From Achromobacter insolitus (GTDB taxonomy: Bacteria > Pseudomonadota > Gammaproteobacteria > Burkholderiales > Burkholderiaceae_B), in contig NZ_NJIF01000006.1 in the NCBI RefSeq assembly GCF_002209555.1, positions 1-64,000 on the forward strand: a DNA stretch of 64,000 nucleotides, in the 5' to 3' direction. Below are positions 8,845 through 17,184 of this stretch, in pieces (the stretch's first letter is position 1; each line of letters begins with the position of its first letter). The notes under the pieces were generated by a model that was not told the DNA's origin, made no database searches, and was given only the letters and a program-made list of their open reading frames with translations. A program made the translations under genes and the position numbers.

Positions 8845-9663
8845 TCAAGCGGCCAAACGCCTTTCGTCCACGAAGCCGATCGACACGGACATCTCGCGCC
8901 AGCGCGCCAACTCCTGCTGCACCGACTGGATCTTGGCGCGGGCCTGATCGAAGGCATCGCGTCCCAGGAACAGGTGCAGGGGCGCGTACTGCGCTTGCGC
9001 CGCGTTGATCAGCGCTCGCGCCACCTTGGCGGGGTCGCCATCCGAGTCGCGCGCCGGTGCATTGCGCGCCGCCTGTTCGGGCGCGTCGCCCCCTCCCGCG
9101 GCCGCATGCATCGCGCCCGGATACACCAGCGACACCCGGATGCCGAAAGGCTCGGTCTCCGCCGCCAGCGCTTCGGTCAGGCCGCTGACCGCAAACTTGG
9201 CTGCGCTGTAGGCGCCCCAATCGACGCGGCCGCCATCGAATCCGAGAATGGACGAGATGTTGAACACATGCCCGCTGCGCTGCGCGCGCATGTGCGGCAA
9301 CACAGCGCGGATCACGTTCAGCGTGGCGAACACATTAATGTCGAAAGTGCTGCGCAAGTCTGCATCCGGCAAGCTGTCCAGTGCGCCCCGCAACCCATGG
9401 CCCGCGTTGTTCACCACCACGTCCAGCCCGCCGAAAGCCGCAACCGTGGCGTCCACGGCGCGCCGCAGTTTGCGCTCGTCCGCCAGATCCACCGTCAGGG
9501 GCAGGAACTGGCCTTCCAGCTTGGCTCCTACCGCGTCCAGCAGCGCATCGCCGTCCTGCGACGTCGCCGCCACCTTGTGGCCCAAGTCCAGCAGCATCTT
9601 CACCAAGACCAGGCCCAGCCCTGAGGATGCGTCCGTCACAAACCAGATTTTTTCGGTATTCAT
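8845..9663 (-). CDS. Short-chain dehydrogenase/reductase with altered nucleotide motif
   Basis: A 272-residue SDR. The Rossmann start reads VTDASSGLG rather than the usual TGASSGLG, so the first glycine of the TGxxxGxG motif is aspartate. The rest is orthodox: NNAG at about residue 87, the catalytic serine in FNISSILG, and YSAAK as the YxxxK pair, so catalysis looks intact. The C-terminus (about 40 residues beyond the core) is helical and charged, as in the classical oxidoreductase group named for ketone reduction. The ATG at 9663 follows a GGAAGGAAT site. It is convergent with TauE and probably single. The substrate is unknown. Confidence 0.85.
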   Translation of the reverse strand: MNTEKIWFVTDASSGLGLVLVKMLLDLGHKVAATSQDGDALLDAVGAKLEGQFLPLTVDLADERKLRRAVDATVAAFGGLDVVVNNAGHGLRGALDSLPDADLRSTFDINVFATLNVIRAVLPHMRAQRSGHVFNISSILGFDGGRVDWGAYSAAKFAVSGLTEALAAETEPFGIRVSLVYPGAMHAAAGGGDAPEQAARNAPARDSDGDPAKVARALINAAQAQYAPLHLFLGRDAFDQARAKIQSVQQELARWREMSVSIGFVDERRLAA

Positions 9664-9840
9664 GCGATTCCTTCCCTTGCGTGCGCTGCCGCCTACGCGC
9701 CCGGCAGCGTGGCGGGGGCGGCGCGTCCGCCATGGACGCACCGCCTCGACCTCGGAAGAGATGGTAAGAATCGCAAGCCGGCGCGTACAGGCTCGTTCTT
9801 GCGTGAAACCTGCCTATTCCTGCAACGCTGTGTTCCGCGC

Positions 9841-9990
9841 TCAGCCCAGCGCGCTGCGGTAGTGCTCGCTATCGAAGGCGGGCGCGCTCGCGGTCCGCGG
9901 CGCGGCCGGCTGCTCCACCGCCGTGCCAGGCGTTTCCACGCCGAAGAGCGAGAGTTCCGCGTTGACGAGTGCCAGGATGAAATTTGCCAT
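9841..9990 (-). CDS. Small hypothetical protein (49 residues)
   Basis: A short reading frame, ATG at 9990, preceded by AAGGAA at good spacing. The predicted product starts MANFILALVNAELSLFGV, giving a short amphipathic/hydrophobic start, then a Pro/Ala-rich linker and the end FDSEHYRSALG. It is too short for family recognition. Codon use looks coding (C/G-ending third positions), and the ribosome site supports translation. It stands alone between an SDR gene and a 110-residue hypothetical. Confidence 0.45.
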   Translation of the reverse strand: MANFILALVNAELSLFGVETPGTAVEQPAAPRTASAPAFDSEHYRSALG

Positions 9991-10236
9991 GATGATTCCT
10001 TGGATATTGCGTCCGGACCCGCGCGGGCCGCGCAGGTCTTATAGAGGACATGGCTGCCATGGTGCGGGCCTGGGCGCGCGCCGTCCATTTGCTTTGTTCA
10101 ATGGCGGCGATTGATGGCATGCAAGCCTGGAGGCGCCCAAGGCGGGAATGACGGATAATTCGGATGTTTTCCGCGACACTGCGGGAAGCGGCACTGTTTT
10201 TTTGGGCCTTGCGCCCGCCCGCATTCGGAGTCAGTC

Positions 10237-10569
10237 ATGCATCGCGGTATCGAGGCGATCGAAAAATTCATGGAATCCGTCGGCCTGGCCTGGCACCCCG
10301 GCTCGACCGAACGCGCCGAGCTGAAAGTCAGCTACCGCATCGGCAACACCCGTCCGCTGGGCATCGACCGCACGTTGGTCGAGTTCCATTGCGACCCCAA
10401 GCGCGCCAAGGTCTGGGTGCCGGAATTCTCGCGCACCAGCTTCCACCAATGGTTCGAAGTGCCCTACCAGGAATTCGAGTTCACGCCTGGCGGCTCGATG
10501 CTCAAGATCAAGGCCCCGGCGCGGGGCAATGCTCCACCCTACACCGTGGGCATCAAGCCGCTGGCCTGA
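10237..10569 (+). CDS. Hypothetical cytoplasmic protein (110 residues)
   Basis: A 110-residue protein with no recognised domain, signal peptide or membrane segment. It is rich in beta-type sequence, for example AELKVSYRIGNTRPLGIDRT, LVEFHCDPKRAKVWV and the closing APPYTVGIKPLA. It has strong coding character. It starts at the ATG following CGGAGTCAGTC. It is convergent with a GNAT gene; a GC-rich 6-bp hairpin lies between the two stops. Function unknown. Confidence 0.7.
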   Translation: MHRGIEAIEKFMESVGLAWHPGSTERAELKVSYRIGNTRPLGIDRTLVEFHCDPKRAKVWVPEFSRTSFHQWFEVPYQEFEFTPGGSMLKIKAPARGNAPPYTVGIKPLA

Positions 10570-10573
10570 CCCG

Positions 10574-10589
10574 GCCGCCGTCTGGCGGC
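10574..10589. terminator. GC-rich hairpin between convergent genes
   Basis: GCCGCC at 10574-10579 pairs with GGCGGC at 10584-10589 around a four-base loop. It sits exactly between two convergent stop codons (10569 and 10592), where a bidirectional terminator is expected. No U-run follows on either strand, so termination here would be weak or factor-dependent. Confidence 0.35.
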
Positions 10590-10591
10590 GC

Positions 10592-11131
10592 CTACGACAG
10601 CTGCTTGTACATGATGGTGGTTCCGTCCAGCTTGGCGGCGTCATGCGGATCGCGGCTGAATCCCGGTATCACTCCCACCGTCTGGTAGCCCTGGGACGCG
10701 TACAGCGGCTCGGCGCTATCACCTGTGCGCGTGTCCAGCGTGAGCAGGCTGCGGCCCTGGCGCCGCGCCATGGATTCCGCCTCCGCCAACAAGGCGCGCG
10801 CAATGCCGCGGCGGCGGAAATCCGGATGCACCAGCAACTTGCGCACTTCGGCGCGGTGCGGCTGATTGGGCGGTGTATCCCAATCCAGCTGCACCGATCC
10901 CGCCACGCGTCCGTCCTGCCGCGCCACCCACAGCGCCGCCTTGCCCCCGGCGACCGCCGGCAGCACCTTGGCGCGCCAGAAAGCCTGCGCGTCCTCGGAG
11001 GAGTACGGCAGCACGAAGCTGACGCTGGCGCCACCCTGCACACAGGCACGCAGCAGTTCGGCCAAATCGGGCACGAGGGCGTCGGCGGACTGCGCCGACA
11101 GCAGTATCAATTCGGGATTCGGATAGGACAT
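10592..11131 (-). CDS. GNAT family N-acetyltransferase
   Basis: A 179-residue GNAT acetyltransferase. The acetyl-CoA binding motif is clear at VRKLLVHPDFRRRGIARAL (about residue 100), with GKAALWVARQDGRVAGSVQL before it and LYASQGYQTVGVIPGFS near the end. The ATG at 11131 was preferred to a TTG five codons upstream. It starts seven bases after the stop of an XRE-cupin regulator in the same direction, so the two form an operon. XRE-cupin plus GNAT pairs are common in this group; the regulator probably controls both. The acetylated substrate is unknown. Confidence 0.88.
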   Translation of the reverse strand: MSYPNPELILLSAQSADALVPDLAELLRACVQGGASVSFVLPYSSEDAQAFWRAKVLPAVAGGKAALWVARQDGRVAGSVQLDWDTPPNQPHRAEVRKLLVHPDFRRRGIARALLAEAESMARRQGRSLLTLDTRTGDSAEPLYASQGYQTVGVIPGFSRDPHDAAKLDGTTIMYKQLS

Positions 11132-11138
11132 GGCGGGC

Positions 11139-11711
11139 TCAGACAATAAAGAGCAGATAGCGGGCGCCGCAATGCGGCGGGGTTGAGAATTCGCTGGCGC
11201 CGAACAGCTGGTAGCGCAGGCAGTCGCCCTGCGACAGGCTGTGCGCCTGCCCGTCGACGGTGATGGCCAGTTCGCCTTCCAGCATCAGCAGGTGATGTTC
11301 CAGTCCCGGCCGGGGCGAGCGCTCGTATGCGATGCGCGCGCCGGGCGCCAATTCGCACGCCAGCACCTCGCCCGCCAATTGCTGCGCGGGCGGGGACACC
11401 GAGCGGCGGCGAAAGCCGGCGCTGCCGTCGACCCACACGGTTTGCGCCTGCTGGGGCACCAGCGGCACGAAGTCATCCTCGACCATGAGCATCAGGCGCG
11501 ACATGGTCAGGCCGTAGGCAGAGCACAGCTTGCCCAGGGCGCTGGCGGTGGGACTGACTTCCGCGTTTTCCAGGCGGGACAAGGTGGCGCGGCTGAGGCC
11601 CGCGCGAGCGGCCAACTCGTCCAGGGACCAATTGCGTTCCTGGCGCAACGCCTTGAGCCGCCCTGCGATGCGGCGGTCCAGATCAGCTTCGGATATCGGG
11701 CTGTTTTCCAT
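11139..11711 (-). CDS. XRE family regulator with C-terminal cupin domain
   Basis: A 190-residue two-domain regulator. Residues about 13-70 form a lambda-type helix-turn-helix (LKALRQERNWSLDELAARAG and LSRATLSRLENAEVSPTASA). The C-terminal half is a small cupin (EHHLLMLEGELAITVDGQAH then LSQGDCLRYQLFG), which usually senses a small ligand. It is the first gene of an operon with a GNAT acetyltransferase. A 13-base perfect palindrome lies four bases upstream of the start and is a likely autoregulatory operator. Confidence 0.9.
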   Translation of the reverse strand: MENSPISEADLDRRIAGRLKALRQERNWSLDELAARAGLSRATLSRLENAEVSPTASALGKLCSAYGLTMSRLMLMVEDDFVPLVPQQAQTVWVDGSAGFRRRSVSPPAQQLAGEVLACELAPGARIAYERSPRPGLEHHLLMLEGELAITVDGQAHSLSQGDCLRYQLFGASEFSTPPHCGARYLLFIV

Positions 11712-11714
11712 ATA

Positions 11715-11727
11715 AGAGAATTTCTCT
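11715..11727. promoter_or_regulatory. Perfect 13-base palindrome before the XRE-cupin gene
   Basis: AGAGAA, a central T, then TTCTCT, at 11715-11727, only a few bases upstream of the XRE start at 11711. The position over the ribosome site and start region fits self-repression by an XRE protein. Found by eye. Confidence 0.45.
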
Positions 11728-11818
11728 CAAATACGGAAAACCGTCAAGATCATTGTGAGTAGGCGCATTGGACAGGGCCAAATCGAGCCCGCGCCCCGAT
11801 TTCGGCACAATACGGGTC

Positions 11819-13363
11819 ATGCACCTGGCCAAACCCCTGATGATGACCACTCTTTGCCTGAGCCTGCTGAGCGGCTGCGGCTTGCCGCCGCTGGACAACC
11901 GCAGCGTATCCCGCGCCCTGACGCCCGAGGCATCGCAAGATACCGCCCTGGGCCGGGCCATCGCGCCGCTGGCAGCCGGGCATCCCGGCAAGTCCGGCAT
12001 CCATCCCCTGCCCGACGCCTATGATGCCTTCGCCGCCCGCATGCTGCTGGCGCGCGCCGCCCAGCGCAGCCTGGACGTGCAGTACTACATCTGGCACAAG
12101 GACATGACGGGCACCATGTTGCTGGAGGCGCTGCACGAAGCCGCCGACCGCGGCGTGCGCGTGCGGCTGCTGCTGGACGACAACGGCACCTCCGGACTGG
12201 ACGAAGAACTGTCCGCGCTGGACGCGCACCCGAACATCGAGGTGCGGCTGTACAACCCCTTCGTATTGCGCTGGCCCAAGCCGCTGGGCTACGTGACGGA
12301 CTTCCGCCGGCTCAATCGCCGCATGCACAATAAGTCCTTCACGGCCGATAACCAGGCCACCATCATCGGCGGCCGCAACATCGGCGACGAATACTTCGGC
12401 GCGGCCAGCGGCGTGCTGTTCACCGACCTGGACGTGCTGTCCATCGGCGCCGTCGTCAACGATGTATCGGTGGATTTCGACCGGTATTGGGCGAGCGACT
12501 CGGCCTATCCGGTGGACCGGCTGCTGAAAAAAACCGACCCGGGCGAACTGGACGAGCTGGAACAGGCCGCGGCGCGGGTCGAGCGATCTCCGGAAGCCGC
12601 CGCTTATGCCGAAGCCATGCGCAAGCTGCCCTTCATCCAGCAACTGTTGCGCGGCGAACTGACGCTGGAATGGGCCGATACGCGCATGGTCAGCGACGAT
12701 CCGCGCAAAACACTGGGCACCGCGCCGCCCGAAGCAATGCTGCCGCATCAGCTGCATGAAATCCTGGGCACGCCCACCACCGATCTCGAACTGGTGTCGC
12801 CCTATTTCGTGCCCACCGCCGTCGGCACTGAGTCCTTCGGCCAAATGGCGCGTAGCGGCGTCAAGGTCAAGGTCCTCACCAATGCGCTCGAAGCGACGGA
12901 CGTCGCCGTGGTGCATTCCGGCTACGCCAAGCGCCGCAAGGACCTGCTGGCCAGCGGCGTGGAACTCTACGAAATGAAGCGCATGGGCGCCGAAGTCGAA
13001 CGCAACAAGAGCATGGGCCCCTTTGGCAGCTCGGGCTCGAGCCTGCACGCCAAGACCTTCGCCGTCGACGGCAGGCGCATCTTCGTCGGTTCCTTCAACT
13101 TCGACCCGCGCTCGGCCAAGCTCAACACCGAGCTGGGCTTCGTCATAGACAGCCCCACGCTGGCGCGCCACATCGCCGACGCCTTCGACAAGGACATCCC
13201 CAGATCCGCCTACCGCGTCTGCCTGGACGACAAGGGCCAGCTCTATTGGCTGGAACAGCGCAACGGCGACACCATACGGCACGACACCGAGCCCGGCACC
13301 ACCGTGTGGCAACGCCTGTCGGTCTGGTTCGTGTCGCTGCTGCCGCTGGAACCGCTGCTGTAG
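11819..13363 (+). CDS. Phospholipase D family lipoprotein (cardiolipin synthase C-like)
   Basis: A 514-residue PLD-superfamily enzyme. The signal peptide ends in the lipobox LLSGC at about residue 20, so it is probably lipid-anchored in the periplasm. Two HxKxxxxD catalytic motifs are complete: MHNKSFTADNQ followed by GGRNIGDEYF near residue 175, and LHAKTFAVDG followed by GSFNFDPRS near residue 415. The arrangement resembles ClsC (YmdC), which makes cardiolipin from phosphatidylglycerol and phosphatidylethanolamine; the lipoprotein form and length agree. alkB starts six bases downstream and is probably co-transcribed. The substrate is not proven. Confidence 0.87.
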   Translation: MHLAKPLMMTTLCLSLLSGCGLPPLDNRSVSRALTPEASQDTALGRAIAPLAAGHPGKSGIHPLPDAYDAFAARMLLARAAQRSLDVQYYIWHKDMTGTMLLEALHEAADRGVRVRLLLDDNGTSGLDEELSALDAHPNIEVRLYNPFVLRWPKPLGYVTDFRRLNRRMHNKSFTADNQATIIGGRNIGDEYFGAASGVLFTDLDVLSIGAVVNDVSVDFDRYWASDSAYPVDRLLKKTDPGELDELEQAAARVERSPEAAAYAEAMRKLPFIQQLLRGELTLEWADTRMVSDDPRKTLGTAPPEAMLPHQLHEILGTPTTDLELVSPYFVPTAVGTESFGQMARSGVKVKVLTNALEATDVAVVHSGYAKRRKDLLASGVELYEMKRMGAEVERNKSMGPFGSSGSSLHAKTFAVDGRRIFVGSFNFDPRSAKLNTELGFVIDSPTLARHIADAFDKDIPRSAYRVCLDDKGQLYWLEQRNGDTIRHDTEPGTTVWQRLSVWFVSLLPLEPLL

Positions 13364-13369
13364 GCTGGC

Positions 13370-14038
13370 ATGACTACCAACCTGGACCTGTTTGGCGAAG
13401 ACGGCGACGACGGCGCCGTACAAGGCGGACGCGTCGTGCTCGGTCCGCAATCCTTGGTGCTGCGCGGCTTTGCCCTGCCCATGATGGACGCGCTGCTCGC
13501 CGGAGTCGATGCGGTGGCCGCGCAGGCGCCCTTCCGGCACATGGAAACCCCCGGCGGCTACACCATGTCAGTGGCGCTGACCAATTGCGGGCAGCTGGGC
13601 TGGACCAGCGATGCGCGCGGCTACCGCTATACGCGCACCGATCCGCTCTCCGGCCAACCCTGGCCCGCCATGCCCCCGGCCTTCATGCTGCTGGCGCAGG
13701 CCGCCGCGGCCGAGGCCGGCTTTCCCGGCTTCGAGCCGGACGCCTGCCTGGTCAACCGCTATGAGCCAGGCTCGCGCCTGTCGCTGCACCAGGACAGGAA
13801 CGAACGCGACTACGGCGCGCCCATCGTCTCCGTATCGCTGGGCATGCCCGCCATGTTCCTCTTCGGCGGCGAGCAGCGCGCGGACAAGGCCAGCCGCACA
13901 CCGCTGTTCCATGGCGACGTGGTCGTGTGGGGCGGGGTCGACCGGCTGCGCTACCACGGCATCATGCCAATCAAGGATCTGCCGCATCCGCGGCTGGGCA
14001 GCCAGCGTATCAACTTCACCATCCGCCGCGCCGGCTGA
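13370..14038 (+). CDS. alkB: DNA oxidative demethylase AlkB
   Basis: A 222-residue Fe(II)/2-oxoglutarate dioxygenase that repairs 1-methyladenine and 3-methylcytosine in DNA by oxidative demethylation. The metal ligands are visible as HQDRNE (HxD) near residue 138 and the distal histidine in RLRYHGI; the 2-oxoglutarate-binding arginines lie in QRINFTIR at the end. The nucleotide-recognition lid includes the CLVNRYEPGSRLSLHQD region. It directly follows the PLD lipoprotein gene, and no ada or other alkylation-response gene is nearby, so regulation is not evident. Confidence 0.93.
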   Translation: MTTNLDLFGEDGDDGAVQGGRVVLGPQSLVLRGFALPMMDALLAGVDAVAAQAPFRHMETPGGYTMSVALTNCGQLGWTSDARGYRYTRTDPLSGQPWPAMPPAFMLLAQAAAAEAGFPGFEPDACLVNRYEPGSRLSLHQDRNERDYGAPIVSVSLGMPAMFLFGGEQRADKASRTPLFHGDVVVWGGVDRLRYHGIMPIKDLPHPRLGSQRINFTIRRAG

Positions 14039-14126
14039 GCGCGGCATGAGGGTTCCCCGCGTCTGGCCGGGCGCAAGCGACGGCTCTACTATTGCGCACC
14101 CCTCATGCTCCGCCTACCGGATTCCC

Positions 14127-15119
14127 ATGCGCACACGCACCGCCCTGGCTTTGCTCTGCACCCTCGTATCGGCGCCTTCCTGGTCGGATGAACCGCCCGC
14201 CCTGATCGAAAATTCACTCGGCATGACCTTTGTCCGCGTGCCGGCCGGCAGCTTCCAGATGGGCAGCGACGAGACGCCCGAGGCGCTGGCGCGCGACTAT
14301 CCGCTCTACCCGCCGGACCGCTACGCCCAGCTATCCGATGAAGCGCCAGTGCATACGGTGCGCATCACCCGCCCGTTCTACCTGGAACGCACCGAGGTCA
14401 CCGTGGGCCAGTTCCGCCGCTTCATCGAGGCGTCCGGCTACGTGCCGGAGTCGGAGGCCGACGGCACGGGCGGCTATGGCTACAACCCGCAGTACGACCC
14501 CGACAAATCCGAGCGCGGCGATGCCTTCGAAGGCCGTGACCGCCGCTACTCCTGGCGCAATCCGGGCTTCGCGCAAGGCGACGACCATCCCGTGGTCAAC
14601 ATCAGCTGGAACGACGCCACGGCGCTGGCGCGCTGGCTGACCCAGACCGAAGGCAAGGTCTACCGCCTGCCCACCGAGGCAGAATGGGAATACGCCTGCC
14701 GCGCCGGCACACGCACCCGCTACCAGAATGGCGACGATCCCGCCGCCATGCCCGACGTCGGCAACGGCTTCGACGCCGACGCCGCGCCGCTCTGGCCCAA
14801 ATGGCAGGCGCATGCCTCCGCCCGCGCCGACGGCCATGCCTTCACCGCCCCGGTCGCCAGCTACGCGCCCAATGCCTTCGGCCTGTACGACATGCACGGC
14901 AATGCCTGGGAGTGGGTCTCGGACTGGTATGGCGAGGACTACTACGCGCATTCCCCTGTGGATGACCCCCAGGGCCCCGCCAGCGGCAACGTGCGCGTGC
15001 GGCGCGGCGGCTCCTGGCATACCTGGGCGCTCTACACGCGGGCCTCCTACCGCAACTGGAACACCCAGGAAACGCGCTATCCTCTGGTGGGACTGAGGCT
15101 GCTGCGGGAGGCCGATTGA
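14127..15119 (+). CDS. Exported formylglycine-generating-enzyme-like protein lacking the catalytic cysteines
   Basis: A 330-residue protein of the SUMF1/EgtB/PvdO fold with an N-terminal signal peptide (RTRTALALLCTLVSAPSWS). Family landmarks are present: FVRVPAGSFQMGS, FYLERTEVTVGQFRRFI, NISWNDATALARWL, YRLPTEAEWEYACRAGT, and NAFGLYDMHGNAWEWVSDW. The end reads VRRGGSWHTWALYTRASYR: the two cysteines that make formylglycine in true sulfatase activators are absent (Thr in their place), so it is unlikely to be a sulfatase maturase. It may be a binding or other modifying protein. The stop overlaps the next AraC gene as TTGA. Confidence 0.85.
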   Translation: MRTRTALALLCTLVSAPSWSDEPPALIENSLGMTFVRVPAGSFQMGSDETPEALARDYPLYPPDRYAQLSDEAPVHTVRITRPFYLERTEVTVGQFRRFIEASGYVPESEADGTGGYGYNPQYDPDKSERGDAFEGRDRRYSWRNPGFAQGDDHPVVNISWNDATALARWLTQTEGKVYRLPTEAEWEYACRAGTRTRYQNGDDPAAMPDVGNGFDADAAPLWPKWQAHASARADGHAFTAPVASYAPNAFGLYDMHGNAWEWVSDWYGEDYYAHSPVDDPQGPASGNVRVRRGGSWHTWALYTRASYRNWNTQETRYPLVGLRLLREAD

Positions 15120-15910
15120 AACAAGACTGGATACTGCGCGCCGCGCCCTCGGGCCAGCTGGAGCGCATCGAGGCCTATTTCGGGGGCTCCGGCTATGGCA
15201 TGCACCGCCACGACACCTACGCCATCGGCCGCACGCTGTCGGGCGTGCAGAGCTTCCACTACCGCCGCGGACTGCGTCACAGTTTGCCCGGCGGCACCAT
15301 CGTGCTGCATCCCGACGAAGCCCACGACGGCCAGGCAGGGACAGAGGCCGGTTTCCACTACCGCATGATCTACGTCGAGCCGGCACTCATCCAGCAGATC
15401 CTGGGCGGACGGCCGCTGCCGTTCATCCCGGGCGGCATCTCGGCCGATCCGCGCCTGTACGCAGCCAGCGCCAGCCTGCTGCGGGACACGCATGATCCGA
15501 TCGACCCGCTGCAGGAAGACGACGCGCTGTACGAGCTGAGCCATGCCCTGTGCGCCGCGGCCGGTGGCAAGCCCGGGCGCCGCAGCGCCGACTACGCCGC
15601 CGCCGAGCGCGCCCGCCAGTACATCCACGCCTCCCTCGAACAGTCCATCACCCTGGACCAGCTGTCAGCGGCCGCGGGCAAGGACCGCTGGAGCCTGTCG
15701 CGCGACTTCCGCGCGCTGTTCGGCACCAGCCCCTATCGCTACGTGATGCTGCGCCGCCTCGACGAGGCGCGGCGCCTGATTGCCGCCGGCATGCCGCTGG
15801 CGCAAGCGGCCGCCGCGTCGGGCTTCACCGACCAGAGCCACCTGACGCGCCGCCATGCCCAGACCTACGGCATGGCGCCCGACCGCTGGCGCCGGATGCT
15901 GCGCCGCTGA
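15116..15910 (+). CDS. AraC family transcriptional regulator, coupled to the SUMF1-like gene
   Basis: A 264-residue AraC-type regulator with an N-terminal cupin sensor (MHRHDTYAIGRTLSGVQSF, GGTIVLHPDEAHDGQAG) and two C-terminal helix-turn-helices (ITLDQLSAAAGKDRWSLSRD and AAAASGFTDQSHLTRRHAQT, ending YGMAPDRW). The only sensible start is a TTG at 15116 overlapping the stop of the SUMF1-like gene, which implies translational coupling. Position suggests that it controls that gene or a nearby exporter; no LysE-type transporter, the usual partner of this class, is adjacent. Confidence 0.88.
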   Translation: MKQDWILRAAPSGQLERIEAYFGGSGYGMHRHDTYAIGRTLSGVQSFHYRRGLRHSLPGGTIVLHPDEAHDGQAGTEAGFHYRMIYVEPALIQQILGGRPLPFIPGGISADPRLYAASASLLRDTHDPIDPLQEDDALYELSHALCAAAGGKPGRRSADYAAAERARQYIHASLEQSITLDQLSAAAGKDRWSLSRDFRALFGTSPYRYVMLRRLDEARRLIAAGMPLAQAAAASGFTDQSHLTRRHAQTYGMAPDRWRRMLRR

Positions 15911-16009
15911 GCCGCCAGCCCCCACGCGCAAGGCTGCACGATCGTACAAGACGACGCCCGCCCGGCCTTCTATCCTAGGGTCTGCTCAACCCCGCCCGCA
16001 GGCCTCCCC

Positions 16010-16378
16010 ATGCCCGATATCCTTCCCATCAACTTCGCCGAAAAACTGGCGCTGTTTTCCGAACAATGGATGCCCAAAGTCGTCGCGGAGATGAACGACT
16101 ACCAGTTCAAGCTGGTGAAAATACAGGGCGAATTCGTGTGGCACAGCCACGCCGACACCGACGAAACCTTCATCGTCATCGAGGGCCATCTGCGCATCGA
16201 ACTGCGCGAGGGCCACATCGACCTGGGCCCCGGCGAAATGGCCGTGGTCCCCAAGGGCGTGGAGCACAAGCCCTGTGCGCCCAAGGAAGTCAAAATGCTG
16301 TTGATCGAGCCGCGCGGCGTACGCAACACCGGCGACCAGGGCGGCGATCGCAGCGCCCCCAATGACGTCTGGATCTGA
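16010..16378 (+). CDS. Small cupin-domain protein
   Basis: A 122-residue single-domain cupin. The metal-binding motif is well preserved: [18 protein letters not shown] (HxH...E) and then [18 protein letters not shown] with the third histidine. Such proteins bind metal and often act as isomerases or sensors; no specific reaction can be assigned. It is followed by an SDR gene 44 bases downstream in the same direction, so they may form a transcription unit. Confidence 0.85.
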   Translation: MPDILPINFAEKLALFSEQWMPKVVAEMNDYQFKLVKIQGEFVWHSHADTDETFIVIEGHLRIELREGHIDLGPGEMAVVPKGVEHKPCAPKEVKMLLIEPRGVRNTGDQGGDRSAPNDVWI

Positions 16379-16422
16379 GTCCGCCGCCATCTGCTAAGGT
16401 GTAAGCCCATCAGGAGCAAACC

Positions 16423-17169
16423 ATGTCCAAGATCATGCTCGTCACCGGCGGCGGCCGCGGCATCGGCGCCGCCGTCGCCAAGCTGGCTGCCCGCCGCGGC
16501 TACGCGGTGGGCGTCAACTACCATTCCAACGCCGACGCCGCGCGCGCGGTGGTCGAGGAAATCGTGCGAGGCGGCGGCCGCGCCGTCGCGCTGCAGGCCG
16601 ACGTCTCGCAAGAGGACCAGGTGCTGCGCATGTATGGCGAACTGGACCAACAGCTGGGCCGCATCGATGCGCTGGTCAACAACGCCGGCATCCTGGAGCA
16701 GCAGATGCGCGTGGACCAGATGAGCGCCGACCGCCTGCTGCGCGTGCTGTCCACCAATGTGATCGGCGCCTTCCTGTGCGCCCGCGAAGCCGTGCGCCGC
16801 ATGTCGACGCGGCATGGAGGCCAGGGCGGCGCCATCGTCAACGTGTCGTCCGCGGCGGCTCGCCTGGGCTCGCCCAACGAGTACGTGGACTACGCCGCAT
16901 CCAAGGGCGCCATGGACACGATGACCATCGGCCTGTCCAAGGAAGTCGCGCCCGAAGGCATCCGCGTCAACGGCGTGCGTCCCGGCACCATCTACACCGA
17001 TATGCACGCCAGCGGCGGCGAGCCAGGCCGCGTCGACCGCCTGAAGGGCGTTATCCCGCTGCGCCGCGGCGGCACGGTGGAGGAAGTGGCGGGCGCCGTC
17101 ATGTGGCTGTTCTCGGACGAAGCCGGCTACACCAGCGGCTCCTTCATCGAGGTGTCCGGCGGCAATTGA
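16423..17169 (+). CDS. SDR family oxidoreductase
   Basis: A 248-residue classical SDR (FabG/glucose dehydrogenase type). The cofactor motif is TGGGRGIG at residue 8, then NNAG near 86, catalytic serine in NVSSAAARLG and YAASK as the YxxxK pair, followed by RVNGVRPGTIYTDMH and the terminal TSGSFIEVSGGN. All catalytic positions are intact. An AGGAG ribosome site precedes the ATG. It lies behind the small cupin gene and is convergent with the MgtC gene. The substrate is unknown. Confidence 0.9.
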   Translation: MSKIMLVTGGGRGIGAAVAKLAARRGYAVGVNYHSNADAARAVVEEIVRGGGRAVALQADVSQEDQVLRMYGELDQQLGRIDALVNNAGILEQQMRVDQMSADRLLRVLSTNVIGAFLCAREAVRRMSTRHGGQGGAIVNVSSAAARLGSPNEYVDYAASKGAMDTMTIGLSKEVAPEGIRVNGVRPGTIYTDMHASGGEPGRVDRLKGVIPLRRGGTVEEVAGAVMWLFSDEAGYTSGSFIEVSGGN

Positions 17170-17184
17170 GACGCCGCGCCGGAC

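Noticed and set aside
11750..13540. Minus-strand open frame of 596 codons opposite the PLD gene
   Set aside because: Antisense to a gene with complete HKD motifs; composition is typical of a shadow frame.
14127..15119. True sulfatase-activating formylglycine-generating enzyme
   Set aside because: Both catalytic cysteines are missing and no sulfatase gene is adjacent.
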